64,000 nt of DNA from NCBI GenBank assembly GCA_963971305.1, contig OZ020303.1, positions 60,822,867 to 60,886,866 of the forward strand, read 5' to 3'. The DNA comes from Arcuatula senhousia. Lineage: Eukaryota; Mollusca; Bivalvia; Mytilida; Mytilidae. Below, one piece after another: positions 22,546 through 32,983 of the stretch (positions are counted from its first letter, which is position 1; every line of letters begins with the position of its first letter). A model generated the notes under the pieces. It saw only the letters and a program-made list of their open reading frames with translations, had not been told where the DNA came from and did no database searches. The position numbers were made by a program, and so were the translations under genes.

Positions 22546-25020
22546 AAAAAGTATATTGTTTATCACAAATTTTAAAATCCTGAGAGATGCAATTTAAGTC
22601 TATAATAACTGGTTCACCACAGCCATGGTATCAAGGTCTTCCTGTTCCTAGGATAAAACTCAAACTGTTGTTTATACCTATGAATTAAAAAAACAACCAG
22701 TCATGTAAATTAATGTTACACTGAGGAGCGTGACTGTGCAAAAATTAAAAAGAATTGTAAAAATCAAATATAAATACCTGAAGTAAAGGTAATTATTTGT
22801 TTTCTTTTGTGTGTGTATTTTTTTTTCATTTTGCTTTATTTTGGTACTTTTTACCAAATATTTACTTGACTTTATTTATTTTATTTGATAAACATGTTAT
22901 AAAACCGTTATTATTTATCACCCTCCCTTAAAGCCCACAATAAAATTTATCTAATGATTTGACACTTACCATTCATGATTATGTCTGGCTCTGGGAAAGA
23001 ATGTTGCTGCGCTGAATAACATTCAACGAGTCCTGCCATTGTCCTATGCAAAAAAAGTTACTGGGCATTTTTAACTATGTTAAGATTTTTAAAGTTTCAA
23101 TTTTTATATTTTTCATATACTAATGACTAAAATAAAAATCTTATTCCACAATTGATTGCAAGGGGTAGTGGTCTATTGATGGGTATGTTAGTATTCTGGT
23201 TTACAATTTTTATGCACTAACGCATTCAAAGCAATTTCAAAATACATATTCATCAAGGAAATGTACCTTAAATATGTTAAAGCGTCAGAAGTCAAATAAT
23301 TTTCGTTTTTTAGAAAAAAAATTGCCTGGATTTTTTTTACCCTTACACGTACATTTGAAAAAAAATATTGTTATCTTATTTTTCTTATATGAATTTTGCA
23401 TCCAAAAACACCATCTTGCCTTCTTCTTTTTTGTATAAAAGCAATGTCTCTTATAATATAAATTCTTTAGGATCCTGTCATTTATATAAAATTATAAAAT
23501 AGACTACCCCAACTGTAAAATCAAATGGATAGATCGATCAACAAAATGTGTTACCATCCAACCCATTCTACAAGTTCTCCAAAGTAGTTGGGACAACACA
23601 CCAGATCAAACAATCCACCATAGGGAATGTAATAAAATTTTAAGGCAAGATTTTTATGAAATTTCAATATAACATTCTTTCAATATTACTTTTCAAATGA
23701 CTGAATAAAATTTCAAATCTGCATTCCTTATAGTTTTACCGTGCATGGACAAAAGGACAAAGTGAAAACAATAGGACTCCCGCAACTTAAATGTTGGACA
23801 CCTTATAGATGACTTTTGAAAATGTCAAATCCTACAGATTTCCAAACATTGCTAAAGCCTGCTGTCAAGATTACTAGTACTCTTAGGTTCATTGAATGTA
23901 TATTTGCATTCAAAATAGGTAAATAAAGTTGGGTTCATTGGATGTCTATTAGCATTCAAAATGAGTACATCATCTAAGGTTCATTGGATGCATATTTATT
24001 AGCATTCAAAATAAGTAAATTAAGTCTGGTCCATAGCAATATATTTATTTGGCTTGTTTTGTTTTTCTTTTTGGATCTTTGGGATATGGTAATATTATAA
24101 CCTTTATTTATGTGCGAAAAGAATTACAGGTTTCACAATCAGAGGCGCTCTACCAAAAAATATTGAAAATGCTAAATACTATATGATTATGAAGAGCATA
24201 AAGAAAGACATAAACTTAAACATATATAGTTACGTAAGTCTTAAAATATGGAAATTTAATAATCTTCATACACATGATACAGTTGCGTCATACCAGAAAT
24301 ACATTTACTTATTTAATGTAACAATTAAAAGGGATTCAAAAGCAAAAATATTAGAAATTTGTAGGTAAATCTGTGTCATACAAGTTTGATCAATGACCTT
24401 GCTTTGTGTGTCTCTCATATTTAGAAAAAAAACCTTATTTTTTATTCATTTACTTAAGCTAACGGCAAATTAATTGCTTTCCTTTAAGGTCGAAACGTAC
24501 CAATAACCGAACAGATAATCGTTATATTACTCTCAAATTCCGACCAGAACCTCCACGTGGTGAGAGTAAGGCATCGTAACAGCGACACGAAAGGACCAGA
24601 TCCCTTATAACTGTAACGGTCAACACTGGCGGTGCACGGTATGCCGACGAGCTGGACGACTCAAAGCATACGGCAAGTTTATCAACCGAAAGGTTGAACG
24701 TCGCTGCAGAGGCTTCTAGCCTTTATAACCCATCAAGTCAAGATAATCGTACAAAGTTAAACTGTTTGTACTAAGAACCATTGATCACTGCCTTAAAAGT
24801 TTGACCCATATTTTAGTTATTCTTAACTGTGAAGTCGAACTTTTATTCCCTCGAATTAGAAAGCTTGATAGGATTGTCTGCGTAGATGAAGAAAAAAAGA
24901 AAAATAACTATAACCAGGGATCGATGGTGTTTTGGACATTTCTGCTACAACCTACATGACCTAAAATGTTGCATTCTTTAAAAATCGTTTCTGTATTTTG
25001 TAATTTATTAACACAATTTC
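22546..25020. other. AT-rich DNA, no gene seen
   Basis: No coding region can be supported. There is a second copy of the 1604-1670 repeat at 24141-24205. A stretch near 24345-24400 resembles part of the hammerhead-containing repeat (compare 27424-27485). Another dispersed repeat at 24520-24725 is shared with 62545-62690 (common blocks AATTCCGACCAG, CAACACTGG and GAGGCTTNTAGCC). Confidence 0.5.
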
Positions 25021-25184
25021 TGTATGTTTATGGCCCTGCGACGACATGTCGGCGGTGGGAGATGGGTTAAGTTTTATTCATGTCTGTTCGTCCGTACGGA
25101 TTTCCGTAAGCTTTTTTTCAAAAACCATACATGGTTTAATGGTTTGAAAATTGGTAAGATGGTTCAGCATTGCCATCTAAAAAA

Positions 25185-25250
25185 TAATGACAAGACGACA
25201 TCATATAATGACAAGACGGCATCATATAATGACAAAACGACATCATATGG
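25185..25250. repeat. Short array of the 21-bp unit
   Basis: Three copies of ATAATGACAAGACGACATCAT-type 21-bp units, the same unit as the larger array at 26800-27130. Confidence 0.8.
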
Positions 25251-25434
25251 GACGTTTTCAAAAAATGTCCACTTTTTAATATGGCAAAATAAAAAAATGC
25301 AATGTTGATGAAATATCCTTTTAATTTGAACTACATTTTCTTCAACCTTTATAGTGACAGAATACATATGCAACCTTAAATCCAAGTGTAATGTGGATAA
25401 AATTTTCACAACTTGGAACATGGGTTACGAAAAA

Positions 25435-26430
25435 GTCCACTTCGCAACAATATTTTAAGACATTATTTTTTTTAACAAATTGCATCTTAAATACAATTTC
25501 TTGACATTATATGTACAATTCAGCACAACGCATGCAATACGACTGTTAAATTTGAAAATTTTAGTGCAAAAAATAAACTAAAACAATTATTCAAAGGCGT
25601 GATTTTTGAAACGTCAAGAAAAATGTAGCTTTAGACCGAAAGCAATTTGAGGCATATAGTTTTAATATAGTTCTAATAAAGTTAAATGATTCTTCAAATC
25701 AATCTATAAACGACCAATGAAAAAAGATATGCTTTTAAATAATAGTTTTTCGATAATTTAAAAAGTGAGGCACGTTGCATAGTGGACATACGTATGTTGC
25801 GAAGTGGACATTATTTCACAAACTTCTGTTTTTTTTTAGACTTCAAGGCGCTCTGTAAATTGTTTGGTTCATTTAAACGATTTTGATATTGATTAGAAAA
25901 GGCTGTGAAATACATTATTATGTGCTGCTTATGATCTTTTTCTGTGAAATTCAAGTTTTTGTGCCAATTGTCCACTTCGCAACGCACTTTCCCCTATGCA
26001 ACGAAATGTGTCCACTGTGCAACGATATTTGTCCACTTCGCAACGAAACGTTTCACAGTGGACCGTTGCAAAGTGGACATATTTACACACAAGTCAACTT
26101 TTTGTTTTATTTGAATGCCATACTAAAATATTTTTTCTTAATTTGGTCAGATCATTTGGTTTTCTTCATAAATATCGAATAATTTGGTGCCTTTCTACTC
26201 AAATTCTTCAAAAAAATACCCGTTGCGAAGTGGACAAAACCAAAAATATTATAGTGAAAGGTCATACTAACTGCCTTCAAACATACACAAAAACAGCATC
26301 CTCGATTATGTTTTTTCCGCCATATAAATTTTAGTGGCGTTAGTTACAACAAAAAATAAGAATATTAAAATCAAGATACATGAAAGATTTGATTTTCATC
26401 AATTATTGTTGTTGTTGCGAAGTGGACGTG
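25435..26430. repeat. Interspersed GTTGCGAAGTGGACA motif cluster
   Basis: The 14- to 15-base word GTTGCGAAGTGGACA or its complement occurs at about 25435, 25796, 25970, 26030, 26221 and 26413, with close variants (TGTGCAACG, GTTGCAAAGTGG) near 25980-26075. Copies are in both orientations and unevenly spaced, unlike a tandem array. No gene is seen. Confidence 0.65.
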
Positions 26431-26799
26431 TTTTTCATGGACACACACTAAATTGCTAATAACAACGTTTAAGGAGAGACTAGCTTAAAGTAAAGACGTT
26501 TGTTTTAAACTATGAATGTAAGTCAGCATATATCCAACATTAAATACTTTTAAAATTGATCAAAATTGGTTGGAATTATAAAGAGATGACTGAAATTATT
26601 CATATGGACACGATCTTGGAGGATATTTTGTGTCATTTTGTTTCAATTTTTAAGATTTTCTGATTGCATATTGAACTTTACCTTATTGCTTTCCCAACTT
26701 AAAAGTACAACAAAAACAATGACACTTAAAAATAAACGCAATATCTAATTTTAACATCACTGTACATCGTGGACACAAAATTGGACATTTTTTGAAATC

Positions 26800-27130
26800 C
26801 GCCCATATGATGACAAAACGACATCATATAATGACAAAACGGCATCATATAATGACAATACGACATCATATAATGAAAGTTCACTTCATATAATGACGAA
26901 ATGACATCATATAATAATAAGTCCACATCATATAATGACAAAACGACATCATATAATGACATGATGGCATCATATAATGACATGATGGCATCATATAATG
27001 ACAAAACGACATCATATAATGATAAACTGACATCATATAATGATTAAACGACATCATATAATGACTAAACGACATCATATAATGACAAAACGACATCATA
27101 TAATGACAAAACGACATCATATAATGACAA
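26800..27130. repeat. 21-bp minisatellite
   Basis: About 16 units of 21 bp built on CATATAATGACAAAACGACAT. The period is a multiple of three, so stop-free frames (SLYDVV, HYMMSFC repeats) arise on the minus strand; these are not credible proteins. Unit variants alternate AAAACGA, AAACTGA and ATGATGG. Confidence 0.9.
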
Positions 27131-27194
27131 AATGATATATTATAACAAAAAGCGACCATATAAGACAGTTGCGGCGTTCCATAATAAACGGTTA

Positions 27195-27256
27195 ATTTGG
27201 ATACGCTATATCGATATTTCAAGGAGTAACCTCTCATCAGTAGCATTTGATTCAAA
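27195..27256 (-). ncRNA. Type I hammerhead ribozyme, copy 1
   Basis: On the minus strand: stem I 5' side AATGCTA, core CTGATGA (complement of 27234-27240), stem II GAGG-UUACU-CCUU, core GAAA, a 2-bp stem III with tetraloop, cleavage triplet AUA, then stem I 3' side UAGCGU. Every invariant hammerhead position is present. The very short stem III is the minimal form known from animal retrozymes and Penelope-like elements. Confidence 0.8.
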
Positions 27257-27423
27257 ACATTGGAAGGTCATATTCCAAAACTGTTGAAAACGAAAAGTAC
27301 TCGAAACCAAAAGGTTCGAACAAGGAAGCCAAATCCAGCACCGAGGATATCGACCATGTGCATTACAAGGAAAGAAACCTGGTGTTTTAAACAATTTTGA
27401 ATTTAAAAATCGGAAATTTCTGC

Positions 27424-27560
27424 GACAAACATATTAGAAATTTTATGGTAAATCGTGTCAGACAAGTCTGACGACCAGGCTTGTGATTACCGTCGGGAAC
27501 CTCTGGTCCACCAACAGCGGTTACCGCCCAGTGGTTTCAAAATTACAAATACCAACACGC
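27424..27560 (-). mobile_element. Body of hammerhead-containing repeat (retrozyme-like)
   Basis: Sequence between ribozyme copies 1 and 2, which are 383 bp apart in the same orientation. Related sequence lies near 24345-24400. The spacing and non-coding nature fit a retrozyme, a small non-autonomous element propagated through circular RNA; this is an inference. Confidence 0.45.
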
Positions 27561-27577
27561 TGGTATAAACGGTTAAT

Positions 27578-27640
27578 TTGGATATGCTATATATCGATAT
27601 TTCAAGGAGTAACCTCTCATCAGTAGCATTTGATTCAAAA
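27578..27640 (-). ncRNA. Type I hammerhead ribozyme, copy 2
   Basis: Core CTGATGAG is the complement of 27616-27623. Stem II is GAGG/CCUU, core GAAA is intact, and stem III is a 3-bp AUA/UAU stem closing UCGA. The cleavage triplet AUA precedes UAGCAU, which pairs with AUGCUA upstream of the core. All catalytic bases are kept. Confidence 0.8.
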
Positions 27641-27869
27641 CATTGGAAGGTCATATTCTACAAAGTAGTTGAAATTGATCATAGTAAAGGGGAGATAACT
27701 TTTAAACAGTTGGTCGGACAATTTTGACCCTGAATTATTTTTTTAGATAACTATCCTGCGCAATGAAAACTTTTCCTTCAGCATTTACGGCTCACATTAT
27801 AGTACATGTGTACATACAAAAATTGTGAAATGGTCAAGATAAAATACCAAAAAAAAAACCCGAGTATAA

Positions 27870-27932
27870 AACGGTTATGCTGTATATCGATATTTCAAGG
27901 CGTAACCTCTCATCAGCAGCATTTGAATTAAA
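27870..27932 (-). ncRNA. Type I hammerhead ribozyme, copy 3
   Basis: Core CTGATGAG is the complement of 27909-27916, with GAAA intact. Relative to copy 2, the stem I pair next to the core changed from A-U to G-C on both strands (AUGCUG with CAGCAU). This compensatory change supports a selected RNA fold. It lies 293 bp from copy 2. Confidence 0.8.
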
Positions 27933-28136
27933 ATATTGGAAGATCACAAACCAAAAACATTGAATGAAAAGTTCTCAAAACCAAAAAGTTCGAACAGGAA
28001 ATGCAAATCATTATTTATATGCAAATTAGTTTCCTGGCACTATAAATAAGACTTAATTCAATTCGCAACATATTTATTGTATGCATTGAAATCATATTTA
28101 CAAATTCTTAAAATCACAGATTAAAATAGCAGAAGT

Positions 28137-29837
28137 TTATTTCAAGAACACAAGTTTTGAAAGAAACGTCTTTTTAAACACAGCCTCTCGAAGTTTCTTG
28201 CTAATCAATACATAGATAATAAAATTAGAGGCACATCCTAGTACTGAAAATAGCTTTAAAATTTCAACCAACAACTTCAACTTTTCCAAGGTAAAACTGG
28301 TATCCCCCCAGACAAACATCAGCATATAATTTATAGCCTCACTATATGGGGAGGATACCAGCATGTAAAAATCTAGATTTCTAAAAATAAGTTCAAACAT
28401 TGGGAAAAAGTAACAAACAACATATGTGGAATAAATAGCACCCAATAAACTGTTACTAATCTGAACACTTGTACAAGAGAAGAGGGTAGTAATATTATCA
28501 AAAAATTGTTCTGAAGTTTTCAAAAGGTCTGGAAATAACCTATCATAAAATTTATTCAGAAAGACATTGTCTATCCTCTGTTTCAATGACGATAGAAGGT
28601 CAGTGTATGCCGCATTCAGCAACAAATAAGAATTAATTCTAGCGAACAAAAACTGCCAAAACATGTCTTTTGGGACACTAGTGAGTTCTCCACATGTTTC
28701 ATTCCTAGCCATTAAAAATGTATCATTACTGTTTGAATAAGATGACTGAAAATCCTGGATTTTGTTTAGAAAACAGACATCATAATGTGACTTGAGTTGT
28801 TCATCTTTTTTCGTTTTAATTTTCCTCCAAGCAATATTATCCTGATCTAGGTCCATTTTATAAGCATCGACTATTACTGCATTTAAAAATAACCTTGGAA
28901 TTTCAGTAAGGAGAAAAACAACAAGTACATATGTGATGAGAGTGCAGGATTTTCTTTCCGCATCTGAAATGGTTTTACGTAGGTTTTTCTTTGGTCGGCA
29001 TAATATGAATAATATGAAGCTAGTACTTGCTATCATAACAATTATAGAAAAACAAAGTAAACTTGCGTATAACATCGGATGAATAGATAAAATGTATCTC
29101 TCTAAGAACTCATTGGGATCTGACATGAGACAGGTTCCATTACCATCCGATTGAAAAGTCACCACGAACAGTTTGGGAAGGTTTATAGTCATGGAAATAA
29201 AGAAGCAGGCAGCACAAACGACAATTGCAGTCTTTACAGTCATTTTAATTCTACTCCAAATTGGAAACTTGATGACCAAAACTTTATGGAGTCCAAGACA
29301 TCCCATTAATAAAACTGATATTAAATGAAAATTGTCCGATAAACTGTTGACACAAAAGTGAATTATACAAAATGGATATTCCAAAGATACTAGCATGCTA
29401 AACCTTTTTAATTCATCTGAAAAATTGCTTGCAAATTTTCCACTCCTTGAACTATTAGCTGGTATTTCATCATTATGTCCAATCTGTGTATAAAAGAATG
29501 AAAACAAAGGCTCAAATCCAAATGTACAAAGTGCAGTTAAACTGTCAGCTACTGCGAGTGCTTGCATGATGATGGTTGATGGTGATCGTAGTTTTTTATC
29601 GCACAATATTACAAATATCAAAATATTAAACACAATAGCGATGTAGGCAACTGTAGGTCCTGCAATAATGTTTAATCCGTAGGGTGTTCTGGCAAAGAGG
29701 AGGAATGGATTAATGGCAACCATGACTAACGGTAACCAATTTAAAATGTAATGTAATGATAATGATATCCCGATTGACCACACAGTATTATTAAACTTTA
29801 CTACAATGTATAATATTTGATAAAATTCTTTAGGCAA
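28137..29837 (-). CDS. Orphan class A (rhodopsin-like) GPCR with long third extracellular loop
   Basis: A single-exon frame of 566 codons. TM1 is near residues 55-78 (VAYIAIVFNILIFVILC, with the conserved N). TM2 is near 90-112 (ALAVADSLTALC, conserved D). TM3 starts with FCIIHFC near 152 and ends in LGLHKVLVIKFP where the usual DRY stands. TM4 is near 200-218, TM5 near 253-280 after an NGTCL loop, and TM6 near 298-320 (LITYVLVVFLLTEIPRL). TM7 lies near 522-545 (LGCASNFIIYVLIS, a degenerate NPxxY region). The loop between TM6 and TM7 spans about 200 residues with several hydrophobic stretches and N-glycosylation sites, far longer than usual. It resembles invertebrate neuropeptide-receptor-like orphans. 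The true start may be an internal Met near residue 39. Ligand unknown. Confidence 0.8.
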   Translation of the reverse strand: MPKEFYQILYIVVKFNNTVWSIGISLSLHYILNWLPLVMVAINPFLLFARTPYGLNIIAGPTVAYIAIVFNILIFVILCDKKLRSPSTIIMQALAVADSLTALCTFGFEPLFSFFYTQIGHNDEIPANSSRSGKFASNFSDELKRFSMLVSLEYPFCIIHFCVNSLSDNFHLISVLLMGCLGLHKVLVIKFPIWSRIKMTVKTAIVVCAACFFISMTINLPKLFVVTFQSDGNGTCLMSDPNEFLERYILSIHPMLYASLLCFSIIVMIASTSFILFILCRPKKNLRKTISDAERKSCTLITYVLVVFLLTEIPRLFLNAVIVDAYKMDLDQDNIAWRKIKTKKDEQLKSHYDVCFLNKIQDFQSSYSNSNDTFLMARNETCGELTSVPKDMFWQFLFARINSYLLLNAAYTDLLSSLKQRIDNVFLNKFYDRLFPDLLKTSEQFFDNITTLFSCTSVQISNSLLGAIYSTYVVCYFFPMFELIFRNLDFYMLVSSPYSEAINYMLMFVWGDTSFTLEKLKLLVEILKLFSVLGCASNFIIYVLISKKLREAVFKKTFLSKLVFLK

Positions 29838-30074
29838 ATTGGCCCAGTGAGTCTTACTGGTTTAATAATTGATGTATGAAATAATTGAAGCATTTCATTA
29901 ATACAATCTACCCCAGTAGAGGCAACTTACTCATTTAAGGGACATTTAAGGTATATATTATCTGCGGTTCGTAGCTCTATTCGGTCCTTAATGATTTTTT
30001 TTTATTTGGCGCCAAATCAGAAAATTTCTAAGATGACCATCGAGAGCCACGGAACTGCAGCTAGGTATATATAT
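29838..30074. other. GPCR 5' flank
   Basis: AT-rich upstream region of the GPCR gene. No TATA box that I trust and no exon. Confidence 0.3.
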
Positions 30075-30183
30075 CACGGCCGTCATTCGGTATCGTGAGT
30101 TTTTGACTCGTGAAGGAATCGACAACGGCGGCAAAGTATAGAAAGCTGCTCGTGGAGGGAGGAGGCGACGGTTCGTGGTGGAG
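30075..30183. repeat. Left member of a 109-bp inverted-repeat pair
   Basis: This matches the reverse complement of 41716-41824 with one mismatch. It is unusually GC-rich for the window (CGACAACGGCGGCAAAG, GGAGGGAGGAGGCGACGG). The two members lie 11.5 kb apart and flank the DNA transposon at 32558-39980. Confidence 0.85.
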
Positions 30184-31320
30184 CATAAACTATAATTTTT
30201 CTGAAAGTTGATTTATTTCACTCAATATCAAAGTTATTTGAAGAAAAATAAAGAAAATAAAACTGTCTCACAAAATGATTGTGTTTACTCTGTAGAATGG
30301 GAAAAAAGTACACGAAAAAGCATTACCAATTTCAAGAATTAATTAAAGGCGTTACTGCACCCTATATATTTTGGGGGTTATAAAAAGGACATTTTTAATA
30401 CAAATATGTATTAAAATGCACAAAAATGACGTTTTAAGCATATCATTATATCCAAAACAATTTTTGCCACATCTTGACAGCTTATATGAAACGAAAAGTT
30501 ATTAAAATGTAATAAAATTTCATTTTTTCCAAAAAAAGATGCTGTTATTGCTCGTGAAGAATGCGGCGACGATTTATCGCTCGTGAAGTAGCAAGCGTGA
30601 CCAGTAAAAAATGGCCTCAAAATAGTTAGATCAAACAATAAATCGGCCATTAAGTAGGCACAAAAAGTAAATCCAAATTAAAAAAATATATATAGATACG
30701 GTTATTCCGGTAATCTACAGATCATAAGTGGTCAATCTCTAATAATTTAGATACAATACGGACCAAAACTTGGAGAAAGATTATAGACAAATATATAAAT
30801 ATGTTGAAAAAATTAAAATAAAATTCATAAATGAACATTTTCTTCAATATGTGCAGCCAAACATTCATTTACATATCGCCGTTTGTAGTAGTGCTTACTA
30901 TTGTAGTTATCATTACATGTATGTTCTTCATTGTATATTCAGTGAAATGTCAAGGCAAAAGATCTACTTTGCGGAAATGATTGACTAGACCTTTTTACTG
31001 TCTAATCGCTCATCACAATTTAATATTGGATCAGTTTAAGTTAATAGTACATGATTGGGCCCGACGCGAGTTTTGCCAATGAAAAACTTATTAACACAAC
31101 ATGTCCATATCAGAAAGGTGAGTTAGATGGTACTTCACCTCGATTTTTTATTGTGAATCTCTATGGTTATTTATACATGTTTTAAAACAATTAATGGGAA
31201 TGAAAATGTTAAAACAATTATTGGGTAGAGTTGAACATTCTTGTTAAAATTCAATTTAGTAATCTTTGGCAGCAATATTTACCATTTGATATTTGCTTTA
31301 AATGTAAATTTCAATTTTAA
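30184..31320. other. AT-rich DNA between repeats
   Basis: No gene supported. A motif related to CTCGTGAAG, also present in the flanking inverted repeat, recurs at 30550-30590. Confidence 0.4.
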
Positions 31321-31324
31321 ACTT

Positions 31325-31560
31325 GTATCACTTTTTAAGCATTACAACGATCAAGTGTGTGAGTGATCACGCTTCACTAAATTATTATTATTTGAAGTGT
31401 TGAGTCGTATTCTAATTCGATATGATTCTAAGTAACACGTAGCAGTCAGTTGATAACAAGTGTTTACACGAGAGTTGCTCTATATTCCGTTTTTGTCTTT
31501 ATGTCTCAGCTTTTCTTCTGTTGAGCTGAACTTTAATGGTAATCAGTACAATTTGAACTT
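31325..31560 (+). mobile_element. Penelope-like 3' UTR fragment
   Basis: Colinear with 10390-10640 of the Penelope-like insert: AGCATTACAACGATCAAGTGTGTG against AGCATTACAGCGGTCAAGTGTGTC, and later GTTGAGCTGAACTTTAATG against GTTGAATTGAACTTCTATC. RT sequence is absent, so this is a 3' fragment or solo end. Confidence 0.6.
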
Positions 31561-31577
31561 TAATGAAGAATATGTAT

Positions 31578-31685
31578 AGGAGAATGTATGGTTTGCTGTA
31601 GATTCGTAAAAAATAATTCACGAGCGCCGTCAGGCGCGAGTGAATTATTTTTACGAATCTACCGTGAGTAAACCATACATTCTCC
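31578..31685. repeat. Imperfect 50-bp foldback
   Basis: The arms at 31578-31628 and 31632-31685 are reverse complements with few mismatches (AGGAGAATGTATGGTTT at both ends, GGCGC near the centre). The inner block GATTCGTAAAAAATAATTCAC also appears near 40900 on the other side of the transposon. Confidence 0.75.
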
Positions 31686-32557
31686 TACTTAAACCATTTT
31701 ACACCGGGGAAAACAAATTATAAATGTATAAGTATGATTAAACATTAATATCGTCTGTATTTCATAAAAAAAAAAAAAACTAATTTAAAATGTGGTTCCG
31801 ACATCCCATACGATCCTCCATAATGTTCATAAACTTTCCCGCCTTATTCAATTTTATAGTGAACAGATTTTGAGTACTTTTAACATGTTTTATAATGGAC
31901 AAAACAGAGGTCGTCGTGTTTTTGTCAATGAATATAAATTTTGAAATTCATTATGGATTATTTTAAATTTCAACAATGGATTTATTTTTCGTTCTCGGGA
32001 ATAAAATACAGAAGCATGCAAAAGGTAAGATTTTTTTATAAAACTAAAAAAACGTAATGGGAAGAAATTAAATTAAAAAAAAACAATGCAAAAGATATTA
32101 TTTTGACATATTTAAAACCACTTTTTACAAAGTTTTAATCTGTTTTTATGTTTCCCTTTAGACTACATGTACGTCAAAAACTGCTAAAATCAAGGATTTT
32201 ACAATTGAAACATTTATTGATGTTTATTGCCCGTCACTTCCAGAAGTGGATCCAGAAGAGGAATTCCTGGGTTTTGAATCCTCCTTTCATTTGAAAATTT
32301 GTTAATTTTGTGCATATTTTCGGCAAAATTTGTTTTTAACCTCGCTCTTAATCGACTTTAAAATCGGAACACTCACTATAACTTTTTCAGGAAGAACAGT
32401 TTAGTAAATGTCTATCAAAGTTTAATTAAGTGTAATGGCTTTAACACAGCAAAAGTCTATGAAAAAGCAATGGATAATCCATTTTCAAGTCCGAGAAAAC
32501 ACATGACGAACAGCATTATTTTAAACTACATCTTTTCGAAATTTCTGTACCAATAAA

Positions 32558-32648
32558 CAGGTTGGGGATATTCTGTTTTGGGACATAATATCTGAATTGG
32601 GAAATTATGTCCCAATTGGGTTATACCTGTATATCTCAATTGGGACAT
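32558..32648. repeat. Left terminal inverted repeat of the DNA transposon
   Basis: 91 bp, identical in inverse orientation to 39890-39980. It includes repeated ATTGGGACAT words that form a smaller internal palindrome. Confidence 0.95.
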
Positions 32649-32868
32649 AGACCTTCTTTTCTTGAGCTCTGATTGTGAAATGAAATTCGCGCACTTTTTT
32701 GCAGGTTCTATGTTGGAGTTCAACCTTCGCTTGACCTCAGAAAAAGATCCTTACTCGTTTTCGGTAAATACCGAGGTTTTCGATAATTCGAGGTACCGAG
32801 TTTTGGGTGCAGGAATCTGCACGTTTTGCGTAGAGGCGGTTTTCGTGCTTACCCTTGCGTGCATTTAG

Positions 32869-32876
32869 TATAAATA
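32869..32876 (+). promoter_or_regulatory. TATA box of the transposase gene
   Basis: TATAAATA lies about 115 bp upstream of the predicted start codon at 32984, inside the transposon and 220 bp from its left end. The position fits a short 5' UTR. Confidence 0.55.
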
Positions 32877-32983
32877 GACTGATTTTTTACAATTAAACAC
32901 CACTATTTCTGTTGAATTTATGAAAGCTGCTTCGTTTCTTCATCTGTCATAAAGCGGAAGTGAGATAGGTAGTTGCTGAAACA

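Noticed and set aside
26726..27255. ORFs with SLYDVV and HYMMSFC repeats
   Set aside because: By-products of the 21-bp minisatellite.
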